From NCBI GenBank assembly GCA_943787745.1, contig CALSNJ010000002.1, positions 1,174,668 to 1,238,667 on the forward strand: 64,000 nt of DNA. Direction: 5' to 3'. The translations under genes and the position numbers were made by a program. This stretch comes from an uncultured Alphaproteobacteria bacterium. Its GTDB lineage: Bacteria; Pseudomonadota; Alphaproteobacteria; UBA6615. A model generated the notes under the pieces. It searched no databases, was not told the origin of the DNA, and was given only the letters and a program-made list of their open reading frames with translations. This document shows positions 1-9,378 of the stretch, piece after piece. The number at the start of each line of letters is the position of its first letter. The first letter of the stretch is position 1.

Positions 1-1397
1 ATGCCATGCATATGCATGTCACCGAAGAGCGAACGTTTCCAGCCGCCAAAGCTGTGATAGGCCACCGGCACCGGGATCGGCACATTGATCCCGACCATGC
101 CGATCTGGATTCGCTCGGCGAAGTCACGCGCGGCATCACCATCCTTGGTGAAGATCGCAGTGCCGTTGCCGTATTCATTGCGGTTCACCATGTCGACGGC
201 GGTTTCGTAGTCATCGGCACGGACCACAACCAGAACCGGCCCGAAGACCTCTTCCTTGTAGACCGCCATATCCTCAGTGACGTTGTCGAACAGCGAGCCG
301 CCCATGAAATAACCGTTTTCATAGCCCTGAAGCTTGAGCCCGCGCCCGTCGACCACCAGGGTGGCACCTTCATCCACGCCCTTGTCGATCAGATTCAGGA
401 TGCGCTCATGAGCCTGCTTGGTCACAACCGGACCCATTTCGATATCATCGGCATGACCGGGGCCGATCTTCAGTTCTTCGATCTTCGGCTTCAGCCGTGA
501 AACCAGGGCATCCCCGGTCTCGTCGCCAACCGCGACGGCCACGGAAACGGCCATGCAACGCTGCCCGGCCGAGCCGTAACCGGCGCTGATCAAGGCGTCT
601 GTTGCCTGATCCATATCCGCATCGGGCATCACCACCATGTGGTTCTTGGCTCCGCCCAGCGCCTGCACACGCTTGCCGTGTTCGGCGGCGGTTGAGTAGA
701 TGTAGGAGGCCACCGGCGTGGAGCCAACAAAGGACACAGCGTCGACCCCATCATGGGTCAGGATCGCATCAACGGCTTCCTTGTCACCATTGACCAGATT
801 GATAACGCCCTCGGGCACACCGGCTTCATGGGCCAGTTCGACCAGACGAGCCGGACAGGACGGTGCGCGTTCAGACGGCTTCAGGATGAAGGTGTTGCCG
901 CAGGCAATCGACAGCGGGAACATCCACAGCGGGATCATCGCCGGGAAATTGAACGGGGTAATGCCCGCACAAACGCCAACCGGCTGACGGATGGTATAGG
1001 CATCAACACCGGTGCCAACGTCTTCGGTGAAATCACCACGCAGCAAATGCGGGATACCACAGGCGAACTCCACAACTTCACGACCACGCAGGATATCGCC
1101 CTTGGCGTCCTCAATCGTCTTGCCATGCTCGGTGGTAATCATCTCGGCGAGCTGCTCCTCGTTTTTCAGGATCAGCTCGTTGAAGCGGAACATGACCCGC
1201 GCGCGGCGCAGGGGCGGCATTGCCGACCATGCAGGCAGGGCAGCCTGAGCTGCTGCGACGGCGGCATCAACGTCGGCCTTGTTGGCCAGCGCGACTGTTG
1301 CGACCTGTTCGCCGGTTGCCGGATTGAAAACAGGCCCAGTGCGCCCGGAAGTTCCCGCCGTGGCTTCGCCGTTAATTCGATGGTTCAAGGTGTACAT
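1..1397 (-). CDS. mmsA: CoA-acylating methylmalonate-semialdehyde dehydrogenase, 3' end beyond window
   Basis: Oxidises methylmalonate semialdehyde or malonate semialdehyde to propionyl-CoA or acetyl-CoA with NAD and CoA, in valine and myo-inositol catabolism. About 465 of the usual ~500 residues are present; the C-terminus runs off the left edge. The N-terminus (MYTLNHRINGE) is preceded by a GGAGGAG ribosome-binding site. The aldehyde dehydrogenase fold is clear: an NAD-binding FVGSTPVA stretch near residue 225 and the catalytic cysteine in GSAGQRCMAVS near residue 281. This Cys context and the ITPFNFPAMIPLWMFP segment are typical of MmsA rather than other ALDHs. It is the last gene on this strand before the edge, so any operon partner lies outside. 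Family assignment is firm; the physiological substrate is inferred. Confidence 0.95.
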   Translation of the reverse strand, partial: MYTLNHRINGEATAGTSGRTGPVFNPATGEQVATVALANKADVDAAVAAAQAALPAWSAMPPLRRARVMFRFNELILKNEEQLAEMITTEHGKTIEDAKGDILRGREVVEFACGIPHLLRGDFTEDVGTGVDAYTIRQPVGVCAGITPFNFPAMIPLWMFPLSIACGNTFILKPSERAPSCPARLVELAHEAGVPEGVINLVNGDKEAVDAILTHDGVDAVSFVGSTPVASYIYSTAAEHGKRVQALGGAKNHMVVMPDADMDQATDALISAGYGSAGQRCMAVSVAVAVGDETGDALVSRLKPKIEELKIGPGHADDIEMGPVVTKQAHERILNLIDKGVDEGATLVVDGRGLKLQGYENGYFMGGSLFDNVTEDMAVYKEEVFGPVLVVVRADDYETAVDMVNRNEYGNGTAIFTKDGDAARDFAERIQIGMVGINVPIPVPVAYHSFGGWKRSLFGDMHMHG

Positions 1398-1533
1398 ATC
1401 GTCAATTCTCCTCCAAGGGCACAGGCACGGATGCGTGTTCATCCGGGCAATATTTGGCCGGACTATACCTGTCTCAGGGAACTGAACGAAAGGCCCGCAG
1501 GCACTTTCCGGTGAAGAAAAGTGCCCGCCCGGA

Positions 1534-2031
1534 CTATTTTGCTTCCGGCTCTGCAAGCTTCCCAAGCTGACCACGGAAGAAGGTCAGTGGTTCGCCTTCA
1601 TTTGTCTCATAGCGTTCGACTTCGCCAACGATGATCATGTGGTCACCACCTTCATGATGAACGACATTCTTGCACTCAAAACGGGCCAGACATCCATCGA
1701 GTAGCGGCGCACCGCCCAGCCCCTCGGTGTAGTCCACCGAACCGAACTTATCGGTCCCAGACTTCGCGAAGGCCATGCACTCTTCCCCCTGATGTTCATT
1801 GAGGATGTGCACACAGAAATGGCCGGAATCCTCGAGGATTTTCAGGCTGGGAGAGCTCTTGTCGATGCTCCAAAGCACAAGTGGGGGATCAAGGGAGACA
1901 GAATTAAAAGAATTGGCCGTCACTCCGACGAGTTCACCATTGGGGCCTTTGGCGGTGATAATCGTGACCCCTGTGGCAAAATTTCCAAGGGCGTTCCGGA
2001 ATTCGCGTGTGTCGAATGGTGTCTCGGGCAT
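1534..2031 (-). CDS. Flavin reductase family protein (HpaC-like)
   Basis: A 165-residue protein of the flavin_Reduct family, which uses NAD(P)H to reduce FMN or FAD for a partner monooxygenase. The start is placed at MPETPFDTREFRNALG because GGGAGAGG lies just upstream; an open frame continues 57 codons further but that stretch has no family similarity. Recognisable family features are FATGVTIIT near the N-terminus, GVTANSFNSVSLDPPLVLWS, HFCVHILNEHQ and the C-terminal PLTFFRGQLGKL. It stands alone on this strand, divergent from the alpha/beta hydrolase at 2233. No oxygenase component is nearby, so its partner is unknown. Confidence 0.88.
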   Translation of the reverse strand: MPETPFDTREFRNALGNFATGVTIITAKGPNGELVGVTANSFNSVSLDPPLVLWSIDKSSPSLKILEDSGHFCVHILNEHQGEECMAFAKSGTDKFGSVDYTEGLGGAPLLDGCLARFECKNVVHHEGGDHMIIVGEVERYETNEGEPLTFFRGQLGKLAEPEAK

Positions 2032-2232
2032 GTGCTTGACCTCTCTCCCAATTCCACAATCAACCTTGCGGACAAAATAGCCCTTTGATTTACCTTTCCC
2101 GCACCCTGAATTGCAACTGTCGGCGTGGATTAGTACTCGTGCACGGCAGGCAAACCTGTTTTGCAGGGCCCACGCCTTGAAGCCCCCACGTGACTTCGGC
2201 AATGTCGAGGCTCGAAATTACAGGAGCAAAAC

Positions 2233-3033
2233 ATGCCCATGACCGAACCGCGCGATGGTGTCGCGATCAACTACGAAGTCCATGGGGATGGTCCGCCTCT
2301 CATATTGGTGAGCGGCACCGGCCACGATCTTGGTTTTTGGGCAGGGCAGGTCCCGTTTTTCTCCAAGTCATTCCGGACGATCGTCTTTGACAATCGCGGC
2401 GTCGGAAAATCTAGCGTTCCCGAGCCGGGATACAGCCTCGCTGATATGGCCGATGATGCCGCCCATGTTCTCCAACATGCGGGTATCGATCAGGCGCATG
2501 TCATGGGGTTCTCCATGGGGGGTCACATCGCGCAGGAACTGACGCTGAACCACCCGGAACGGGTACGCACGCTTGGCATTCATCATAGCTGGACGCGTAA
2601 CGGCCCACGTCTGAAAAAGTTCCAGGAAACCCGGCGTTATCTCGCTGCACATGACCAGCGCGTGGGCCTGGCCGAAATCAGCATGCTCGCTCTCCATGCC
2701 AGCGCCTATTACGACACCCATGTGGAGGAGATGGAGGCGCACCGCCAGTTTCTACTCCAGAACTCACCTGTGAATGCAGGCTGGGTCGGCCAGTTGGAGG
2801 CCTGCATCATCGGTGACACCTATGACCGGTTGCCTCAGATAACCGTGCCCACGCTCATCACGTGCTCTGACCTCGACCTCATCGCCTCACCACATCTTTC
2901 AGAGGAAATCCACGCACGGATCGCCGGGTCCGAATTCAAACTCCTGAAAGGGACCGGGCATGTGGCGCTTATGGAAGAGCCCGAAATGTTTGCCGAAGTC
3001 TGTCTGGAATTTCTGAACCGCGAGGCTGCCTGA
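2233..3033 (+). CDS. Alpha/beta hydrolase
   Basis: A 266-residue soluble alpha/beta-hydrolase related to 3-oxoadipate enol-lactonases and haloperoxidase-type esterases. The start ATG follows AGGAGC. Visible elements are the oxyanion strand LILVSGTGHD, FDNRGVGKSS, the nucleophile elbow GFSMGG (Ser94), a late Asp in ITCSDLDL and the catalytic His in GTGHVALMEEPE close to the C-terminus. It is the first gene of a plus-strand run that continues with an acyl-CoA ligase and a nitroreductase, so it may free a carboxylic acid that the ligase then activates. Substrate not predictable. Confidence 0.85.
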   Translation: MPMTEPRDGVAINYEVHGDGPPLILVSGTGHDLGFWAGQVPFFSKSFRTIVFDNRGVGKSSVPEPGYSLADMADDAAHVLQHAGIDQAHVMGFSMGGHIAQELTLNHPERVRTLGIHHSWTRNGPRLKKFQETRRYLAAHDQRVGLAEISMLALHASAYYDTHVEEMEAHRQFLLQNSPVNAGWVGQLEACIIGDTYDRLPQITVPTLITCSDLDLIASPHLSEEIHARIAGSEFKLLKGTGHVALMEEPEMFAEVCLEFLNREAA

Positions 3034-3119
3034 ATCTATCGCGCCCTTGAGTGCGGCCGGTCCTGCCCTGATAATCATTCCCGAACCGGAGCCAATCCGG
3101 CACTCAGGGGAGGACACCA

Positions 3120-4742
3120 ATGCGCGGGCTCATCATGGACCAGCCGCAGCTCATTTCGAATTTGCTGCAGCACGCGGATTTCGTCTCGGGCGACCGGGAA
3201 ATCGTGACACGCACGGTCGAAGGACCGATCCACCGTTACACCTATCATGATGCGCATCGCCGCGCGCGGCAGTTGGCAAACGCGCTGATATCGCTGGACG
3301 TGAAACTGGGGGACCGGATTGCGACGCTGGCCTGGAACACCCATCGACATTTTGAGATTTACTACGCCGTCTCGGGCATCGGGGCGATCACGCACACGCT
3401 CAACCCCCGCCTGCACCCCGACCAGATGACCTACATCATGAACCACGCCGAAGACGCTTTCGTCTTTGTGGACTTGAATCTGGTTGGCCTGATCGAAAAC
3501 ATCGCGGGTGAGCTCAGGAACCTGCGCGGGGTGGTCATCATGACCGACCGGGACCACATGCCCGAAACCACGCTGGAAAATGCGCTGTGTTACGAGGAAC
3601 TGGTCAACGGTCATTCCGATGAACTCGAGTGGCCGGTCTTCGACGAGAACACGGCCTCCTCCCTCTGCTACACCTCTGGTACCACCGGGAACCCCAAGGG
3701 CGCGCTCTACAGTCACCGCTCGACCATGCTCCATGCCTATGCGTCCGCCCTGCCCGACGTCCTGCATATGGGCGAGCGCGAAGTTATCCTGCCGGTCGTG
3801 CCGATGTTTCATGTGAACGCCTGGGGTATTCCCTATGGTGCAACGATGGTCGGCGCGAAGCTTGTCTTCCCGGGCGCGAAACTTGATGGCGAGAGCGTCC
3901 ACGAACTGCTCCTCTCAGAAGAAGTCACAATGACAGCAGGCGTTCCCACGGTATGGCTCAACCTGCTCAACCACTGGCGGGAAGCCAAAACCAGGGTGCC
4001 GAGCCTCAAACGCGTCATTATCGGCGGCTCAGCCTGCCCGGAATCCATGATCCGGGCGTTTCAGGACGAGTTTGGCGCAGAAGTCCGCCATGCCTGGGGC
4101 ATGACCGAAATGAGCCCTTTGGGAAGCGTCTCGATCCCCAAACCGCGCATGACCGATGACGCGGAATCCATCCGCAAGCAGATGAAACAGGGCCGGCCTG
4201 TCTTTGGCGTCGAGATGCGGATCGTCGATGACAATGCCAAGGCGCTACCCCATGACGGCAAGGCCTTTGGCGAATTGCAGGTGCGTGGCCCCTGGATCAC
4301 CAGCGGGTATTTCAAGCTCGACCACTCCGAAGCCCACGACAAGGACGGTTGGTTTGCAACCGGTGATGTCGCGACCATCGATGAAGACGGCTATATGGAA
4401 GTCACCGACCGCGCCAAGGATGTGATCAAGTCCGGCGGTGAATGGATCGGCACCATCGAGATCGAGAACCATGCCATGGGCCATCCCGACGTAGCGATGG
4501 CCGCCGTAATCGGCGTCGCACATCCCAAATGGGACGAACGCCCCCTGCTGATTGTCGTCCCAGCCGCCGGAAAGACACCCACCCACGCGGACATGACCAA
4601 GTTTCTGGATGGCAAGATCACCAAATGGTGGATGCCTGACGATACGGTCCTGACCGACGAACTGCCCATCGGCGCGACGGGCAAAGTCCTGAAAGCCAAG
4701 CTCCGCGAACAATTCGGCAATCACAAGCTGCCAACGGCCTGA
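3120..4742 (+). CDS. AMP-dependent fatty-acid/methylmercaptopropionate-type CoA ligase (DmdB-like)
   Basis: An acyl-adenylate-forming ligase of 540 residues, the length usual for the DmdB / medium-long-chain branch. A strong AGGGGAGGA site precedes ATG 3120. The N-terminal block (QLISNLLQHADFVSGDREIVTRT, then TLAWNTHRHFEIYYAVSG) closely resembles 3-methylmercaptopropionyl-CoA ligases. The P-loop YTSGTTGNPKG is at residues 184-194; the GWFATGDVA adenylate-binding motif and the C-terminal catalytic Lys in PIGATGKVLKAKLRE are present. It activates a carboxylate with ATP and CoA. No DmdC or DmdD neighbour is obvious, so the acid may be something other than MMPA. Confidence 0.9.
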   Translation: MRGLIMDQPQLISNLLQHADFVSGDREIVTRTVEGPIHRYTYHDAHRRARQLANALISLDVKLGDRIATLAWNTHRHFEIYYAVSGIGAITHTLNPRLHPDQMTYIMNHAEDAFVFVDLNLVGLIENIAGELRNLRGVVIMTDRDHMPETTLENALCYEELVNGHSDELEWPVFDENTASSLCYTSGTTGNPKGALYSHRSTMLHAYASALPDVLHMGEREVILPVVPMFHVNAWGIPYGATMVGAKLVFPGAKLDGESVHELLLSEEVTMTAGVPTVWLNLLNHWREAKTRVPSLKRVIIGGSACPESMIRAFQDEFGAEVRHAWGMTEMSPLGSVSIPKPRMTDDAESIRKQMKQGRPVFGVEMRIVDDNAKALPHDGKAFGELQVRGPWITSGYFKLDHSEAHDKDGWFATGDVATIDEDGYMEVTDRAKDVIKSGGEWIGTIEIENHAMGHPDVAMAAVIGVAHPKWDERPLLIVVPAAGKTPTHADMTKFLDGKITKWWMPDDTVLTDELPIGATGKVLKAKLREQFGNHKLPTA

Positions 4743-4766
4743 CACGCCACAAGGAAAGAACCAACC

Positions 4767-5603
4767 GTGACAAGCACACCCACCATTGACGAATTGCTAC
4801 AGCTCCGTTTCGACGACGCTCCGCAGAACGTTAACAGCCAAGCCGATACCAGCCATTGGCTGCCCATCGCCAACCATCAGTCATGCCGTCTGTATACGGA
4901 CCAGCCCGTACCAGATGACCTTGTCCGCCAGCTCAGCGCGCTGGCGCTCAGCTCTCCCACCAAGAGCGATCTGCAACAGCGCGACATCATCATCGTCAGT
5001 GACCCGGATAAGCGCGCGACGATCAACGCGCTCTTCCCCGGTAGCCCATGGATCGCGGATGCCCCTGTGTTTCTGGTGTTCTGCGGCAACAACCGGCGTT
5101 TGCGTCAGATGCATGAACGCTCCGACATCCCATTCGAGAACGATCATCTCGACGCGTTCTTCAACGCCGGAGTCGATGCCGGGATCGCGCTTTCCGCCTT
5201 TGCGCTGGCCGCGGATGCGGCGGGACTCGCCACCTGCCCGATCAGCACGGTCCGGGACCATCTGGAGGTGGTAAACGAGCTTCTGGAACTGCCGGACTGG
5301 GTCTTCCCGGTTGCCGGGATGACACTCGGATGGCCGGCACGGCCTCCCCGCATAAATCTGCGCTTGCCGCTTGCCGCCACCGTCCACACCGACACCTACA
5401 ACGAGGCCGCCCAACAGGATGCAATCAAAGCCTATGACCTGCGACGTGCGGAGCTGCGCCCCTATGGGTCACAGCGCGAACCGGAACGTTTCGGAACGCG
5501 CGACCCCTACACATGGTCTGATGACAAGGCGCGCCAATACAACGAACCCCAGCGTACGGATTTCGGGGATTATATTCGCGCCAAAGGCTTCAAGCTGACC
5601 TGA
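4767..5603 (+). CDS. Nitroreductase family protein
   Basis: An FMN-dependent oxidoreductase of the nitroreductase superfamily, 278 residues, starting at GTG 4767 behind AAGGAAAG. Features include RLYTDQPVPDDLVRQLSALALSSPTKSDLQQ (FMN contacts), a long helix with AGVDAGIALSAFALAADAAGLATCPIS, and GMTLGWPARPPRINLRLPL, which resembles the NfsA/Frp branch. It follows the CoA ligase by 24 bases and is probably cotranscribed. The C-terminal ~60 residues form the extended tail seen in this subgroup. The substrate may be a nitroaromatic, quinone or enoate. Confidence 0.85.
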   Translation: MTSTPTIDELLQLRFDDAPQNVNSQADTSHWLPIANHQSCRLYTDQPVPDDLVRQLSALALSSPTKSDLQQRDIIIVSDPDKRATINALFPGSPWIADAPVFLVFCGNNRRLRQMHERSDIPFENDHLDAFFNAGVDAGIALSAFALAADAAGLATCPISTVRDHLEVVNELLELPDWVFPVAGMTLGWPARPPRINLRLPLAATVHTDTYNEAAQQDAIKAYDLRRAELRPYGSQREPERFGTRDPYTWSDDKARQYNEPQRTDFGDYIRAKGFKLT

Positions 5604-5609
5604 GCATTC

Positions 5610-6839
5610 CTACTCGGCCGGCGCGGCGGCGAAACGCAGCACGGGCAGCAGCGATGCCGCGATGAGAATTCCCGATGCGGTGATCGCCAGCAGCACAAAC
5701 AGGGTATCGAAACCCCAACCGCTGTAAATCCAGGCGATCAGCGGCACCGACGACGCGATGATCGAAAAATTGATCATGTAGCGCAGCGCATAGACCCGCG
5801 AGCGCCACGCACTGTGGGTCACGCGCCCGATCAACACATCGTTGATAGGGATTTGCCCGAACACCGCGAACATGAATGCGATCGCCACGACAAGTGCCTG
5901 CCAGCCCGTGAGGCCCGGCATAATCGCAAACAGCGACACCTGCAGCACGGCAACAATCATGAAGATCCGGCGGACCGGGAGCCGGTCGACCAGATATCCC
6001 ACAATGAGCTGACCGACAGCGGCGACAGCCAGCACAAGAAACGCAAACCAGCCCACATCGGATGCCGACACCGCGAGATCGCCGAGTTGCTCATCGAAGA
6101 CTTTCGGCAAGGTGAAGGTCGTGCTCTGGAAGACCAATCCGCCCAGGGATGACGTCGTGAAAACGATCAGCAGCACCCGGATGACCGTGGCGCGGTCGAA
6201 CAGCATTGGCGCAGCCCGGCCTTCGGATTCCGGCCTGGCACTTTCCTGGGCTTCAGCGCTCCGCCCCGCGACGATGAACAGATAGGCAACTCCCATCGCG
6301 ATTGAAAACAGGCCCGGCCAGACAAAGGCGGCGCGCCAATCCGCATGGTCGATGAAGAGCGCGGTGATCAAGGCCGCCGCGGCCACACCCAGATTGCCGA
6401 AAATACCGTTGATCGCGATGGGCACACCGGTGCGCTGACGGCCATGCACCACGAGTGCAATCCCGACTGGATGATAAATCGCCGCGAACATTCCGATGAC
6501 GGAAAGCCCGACGGCCATCTGCACCGGCGTCTCGGCGAGAGCTGTGAAGGCCGATGCGGCCCCAATCCCCAGAAAGAAGACCGCCATCATCCCTTCCCGG
6601 CTCCACCGGTCGGCGAGCCAGCCCGCCGGCAGGGTAAACACCGCATAGGCAATGAAACCCGGCGTCGCAAACGCGATCAGCTCGCCATAGCTCATGCCCC
6701 AATCGCGCGACAGCGTCAGCGCCGCCGCAGTGGCGAAGATCAACATGAACAGGTGGGTCAGAAAATGCCCGATATTCAAAAGCAGAAAATGGACATTCTC
6801 ACGGTCAGCCAAGTCGATTTTCCCTACCAGACGCTCCAC
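5610..6839 (-). CDS. MFS transporter
   Basis: A major facilitator superfamily carrier of about 409 residues with twelve predicted hydrophobic helices. Typical loops include GWLADRWSREGMM between helices 2 and 3 and YLVDRLPVRRIFMI in the second half. The frame opens with a GTG at 6839 that overlaps the last codons of the upstream SDR; a weaker TTG follows nine codons later, so the exact start is uncertain. The overlap implies translational coupling to the SDR gene. The cargo is unknown; the context of acid- and amide-processing genes suggests a small organic acid or amide. Confidence 0.85.
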   Translation of the reverse strand: MERLVGKIDLADRENVHFLLLNIGHFLTHLFMLIFATAAALTLSRDWGMSYGELIAFATPGFIAYAVFTLPAGWLADRWSREGMMAVFFLGIGAASAFTALAETPVQMAVGLSVIGMFAAIYHPVGIALVVHGRQRTGVPIAINGIFGNLGVAAAALITALFIDHADWRAAFVWPGLFSIAMGVAYLFIVAGRSAEAQESARPESEGRAAPMLFDRATVIRVLLIVFTTSSLGGLVFQSTTFTLPKVFDEQLGDLAVSASDVGWFAFLVLAVAAVGQLIVGYLVDRLPVRRIFMIVAVLQVSLFAIMPGLTGWQALVVAIAFMFAVFGQIPINDVLIGRVTHSAWRSRVYALRYMINFSIIASSVPLIAWIYSGWGFDTLFVLLAITASGILIAASLLPVLRFAAAPAE

Positions 6840-7586
6840 CCGGCATCGACGATGATCGTCTCTCCGTGGATCATCCGGGAGTCTTCCGTGGCGAGGAACA
6901 CGGCAGTACCGGTCATGTCATCGGGGTCGATAAAGTCGATACCCGTTGGCGTCATGGTCCGCATCAGCTGCATGTATTCCTCATTGCCCGGCCCCCGCAG
7001 ATGCGCGTTGAGCGGCGTGGCCACATTGCCCGGGGCAATGGAGTTCACGTTGATCTTCTCCTTGCCCAGTTCGGCGGCCAGGGCACGGGTCATGTTGACC
7101 ACGCCACCCTTGGATGCGCAGTAACCCGGACAGTTCGGGAATGCGCCCGGTGCCAGCAATCGAGGAGATGTTCACGACCTTGCCGCCGCCATTTTCACGG
7201 AAATGCGGGACAAGTGTCTTCACCATGAAGAAATAGCCCTTGAGGTTGAGATCGAGCTGCTCGTCCCAGATTTCCTCGGTCGTTTCCATTACGGGAACCG
7301 TTCGGAACACACCGGCATTGTTCACCAGAATATCGACACGGCCGAACTCGGCGATCACATCTGCAATGAGCTTTTCAATGAGTTCGACCTTGGAAACGTC
7401 GGACTTGAAAGCCTTGCCCTTACCCCCGGCGTCCTCAATCTCCTTAATGATACCCGCTGCACCTTCGTCATTGCTCTTGTAGACGGTGGCGACAGTGGCA
7501 CCTTCAGACGCATATCGTTTCGCAATGGCCGCGCCGATACCCACCGAGCCGCCCGTCACGATTGCTACTTTGCCTTCAAGTCTCAT
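6824..7586 (-). pseudogene. SDR-family oxidoreductase, frameshifted
   Basis: A classical short-chain dehydrogenase of about 253 residues split by one frameshift. The first frame (from ATG 7586, behind GGAGAGAGAG) gives the TGGSVGIG cofactor loop, NNAG and VVNISSIAGTG. The catalytic YCASKGG, the SIAPGNVATPL loop and the C-terminal DAGWSVW continue in a second frame. Comparing the reading frames places one extra base in the run around 7134-7140, where ...ISSIAGTG should pass into AFPNCPGYCASK. No other lesion is visible and both halves keep normal codon usage, so this is a recent mutation or a sequencing error. It overlaps the MFS gene. Confidence 0.85.
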
Positions 7587-7610
7587 ACTCTCTCTCCTGT
7601 AATACAGATT

Positions 7611-9365
7611 TTAGTTTCTCAGTTCGGCTGTACGCGCCGCATCGACCGAAAGATCGTCGGCTATTACAACCGCATAAATATTCTCAGCACGTTCGCGCGA
7701 AATCAGGCCTTCGCGCACATCCTTGAGCACACGTTCGGGGTCCCGCGAACGCGGATCACCATACCCACCGCCGCCCTGCGCGATGGAGACCAAGGTCTCG
7801 CCATCCTCAATCCAGGCGATTGTACACTGATCAAGTGTCTCGAGTTCCCCGTTTCGGATTCGCTTGAACTGGTTCGAACGCGCCGAGGCCAATCCGCCGC
7901 GTGCGCCCTGGGGCACGTGGATGTTGCCATCATGCACAAAGCCCGCCTCCATCTGGCAGCCAACCGGCCCATACTCGACTTCGATGCCTGGTGCCCCGCG
8001 AAACCGCCCCGCGCCTTCACTGTCCGTGATCAAACGACGTGTGTGCACATGGATCGGGGTATAGACCTCATCCAATTCCACGGAATCGATAAAGCACATC
8101 CCGCCATTGCCTACATGCAGCATGGTCATCCAGGCATCCTGATGCGGGGCGCCGGCGCCTGCTGTATGGCCGAGAAACAGCTGATTCACATAAGGCTTGC
8201 CACTGCGGGGGTCGTTGCCCGAAACCACGGCTGTGGAAGGCGGACAGAAGCAGCCGACTTCGCCCATGCCGAACCCGTCACCCAATTCCGCCATGGCGCG
8301 CTGGGTCGCAGACGTAATCCGGTCCGCGAGATTTGTGGTCGAAGCCGAACAGCTGATCGGATGACGCGGAATTCCAACAACACCGGCGTCCTTCAACTTC
8401 AGTTCAATGCGTCGCAGAGATCCGGCGTTCTTGGGCACCGTATGATCGATGGAGTTGAACACGCCGATATAGGCCGCCGTCCGGGTGCAGGATTCTGAAA
8501 CATTCAGGCCGCAATTCATCTGGTCGGCGTTGTCGAGGAGATCGACCTCGATCCGCCCGGCCGCCGGATCAACGGACACTCGCGACGTGACCTTGATCCC
8601 CTCATCCGGCGTGCCTGGAATGGCATCATGGGTCGATTGTGCGGAGGCCTTCCCCTCGGGAATGTCCCCGATCGCGTCGGCCATGCGCTTTTCTGAGTAT
8701 TCGAACCACTGCCCGGTAAACGCGTGCAACGTATCCCAGCCAACTTCCTTGCCGAGCGCGAGCAACTCACGTTCTCCGATCAGGGCGGAGCCGAGCATGG
8801 CCAGAAAATCCCCGTGCCACTGCTCGGGAACCCGAATACGCAGCTGGCACATGCGCACAATGTCCTCGACGGTTTCGTAATCCTTCAACACCTGAACAGC
8901 GGGGAAGATCAGCGCACCTTCTTCGTAAACGTCGCGCGCTGTGCCGTGATACGTCGTCGGAATCGAGTTCCCGATATCGGCTTGATGGGCTTTGGCCAAC
9001 ACCGTGAAATGATGCACACCATCATCATCGATCACCGGCATGATGATCGTGTGATCGGCGGGATGCGAACAGCCGTGATAGGGCGAGTTGTGCAGGAAGG
9101 CGTCGCCCTTTTTCAGGTCCGGATGAAACTCCTTCATCGAGCGCGCCATAATATCCGGCCCGGACAACACATGGATCGGCAGGCTTTCGGCCACCGCGAG
9201 CAAATCGCAATCCGCCGTCAGGATGCAGCAGGAGAAATCCTTCGCGCGATTGAGCACGCCCGAGCGTCCCGTCCGCAGCAGTGTGTTCCCCATCTTTGAG
9301 GAAACACCTTCAAACCGGTTCGCAAGAATGGCGAGCTGCGCACCGTCGAGTTGTTTGGCTGTCAT
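7611..9365 (-). CDS. hyuB: Hydantoinase B / oxoprolinase-type subunit
   Basis: The beta-type subunit of the ATP-dependent hydantoinase / 5-oxoprolinase / acetone and acetophenone carboxylase family, 584 residues. ATG 9365 is chosen because AGGGGAG sits eight bases upstream; an in-frame GTG three codons earlier overlaps that site. Family landmarks are RFEGVSSKMGNTLLRTGRSGVLNRAKDFSCCI near the N-terminus, HVLSGPD, DAFLHNSPYHGCSHPADHTIIMPV and the glycine-rich C-terminal AQGGGGYGDPRSRDPERV. It lies 13 bases downstream of hyuA. HyuB needs HyuA for ATP-driven ring opening or carboxylation; since hyuA appears broken here, activity of the pair is doubtful. Confidence 0.9.
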   Translation of the reverse strand: MTAKQLDGAQLAILANRFEGVSSKMGNTLLRTGRSGVLNRAKDFSCCILTADCDLLAVAESLPIHVLSGPDIMARSMKEFHPDLKKGDAFLHNSPYHGCSHPADHTIIMPVIDDDGVHHFTVLAKAHQADIGNSIPTTYHGTARDVYEEGALIFPAVQVLKDYETVEDIVRMCQLRIRVPEQWHGDFLAMLGSALIGERELLALGKEVGWDTLHAFTGQWFEYSEKRMADAIGDIPEGKASAQSTHDAIPGTPDEGIKVTSRVSVDPAAGRIEVDLLDNADQMNCGLNVSESCTRTAAYIGVFNSIDHTVPKNAGSLRRIELKLKDAGVVGIPRHPISCSASTTNLADRITSATQRAMAELGDGFGMGEVGCFCPPSTAVVSGNDPRSGKPYVNQLFLGHTAGAGAPHQDAWMTMLHVGNGGMCFIDSVELDEVYTPIHVHTRRLITDSEGAGRFRGAPGIEVEYGPVGCQMEAGFVHDGNIHVPQGARGGLASARSNQFKRIRNGELETLDQCTIAWIEDGETLVSIAQGGGGYGDPRSRDPERVLKDVREGLISRERAENIYAVVIADDLSVDAARTAELRN

Positions 9366-9378
9366 TGTTCCCACTCCC

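Noticed and set aside
753-1514. 253-codon plus-strand ORF opposite mmsA
   Set aside because: Antisense to a well-conserved aldehyde dehydrogenase; no family similarity and no ribosome-binding site.
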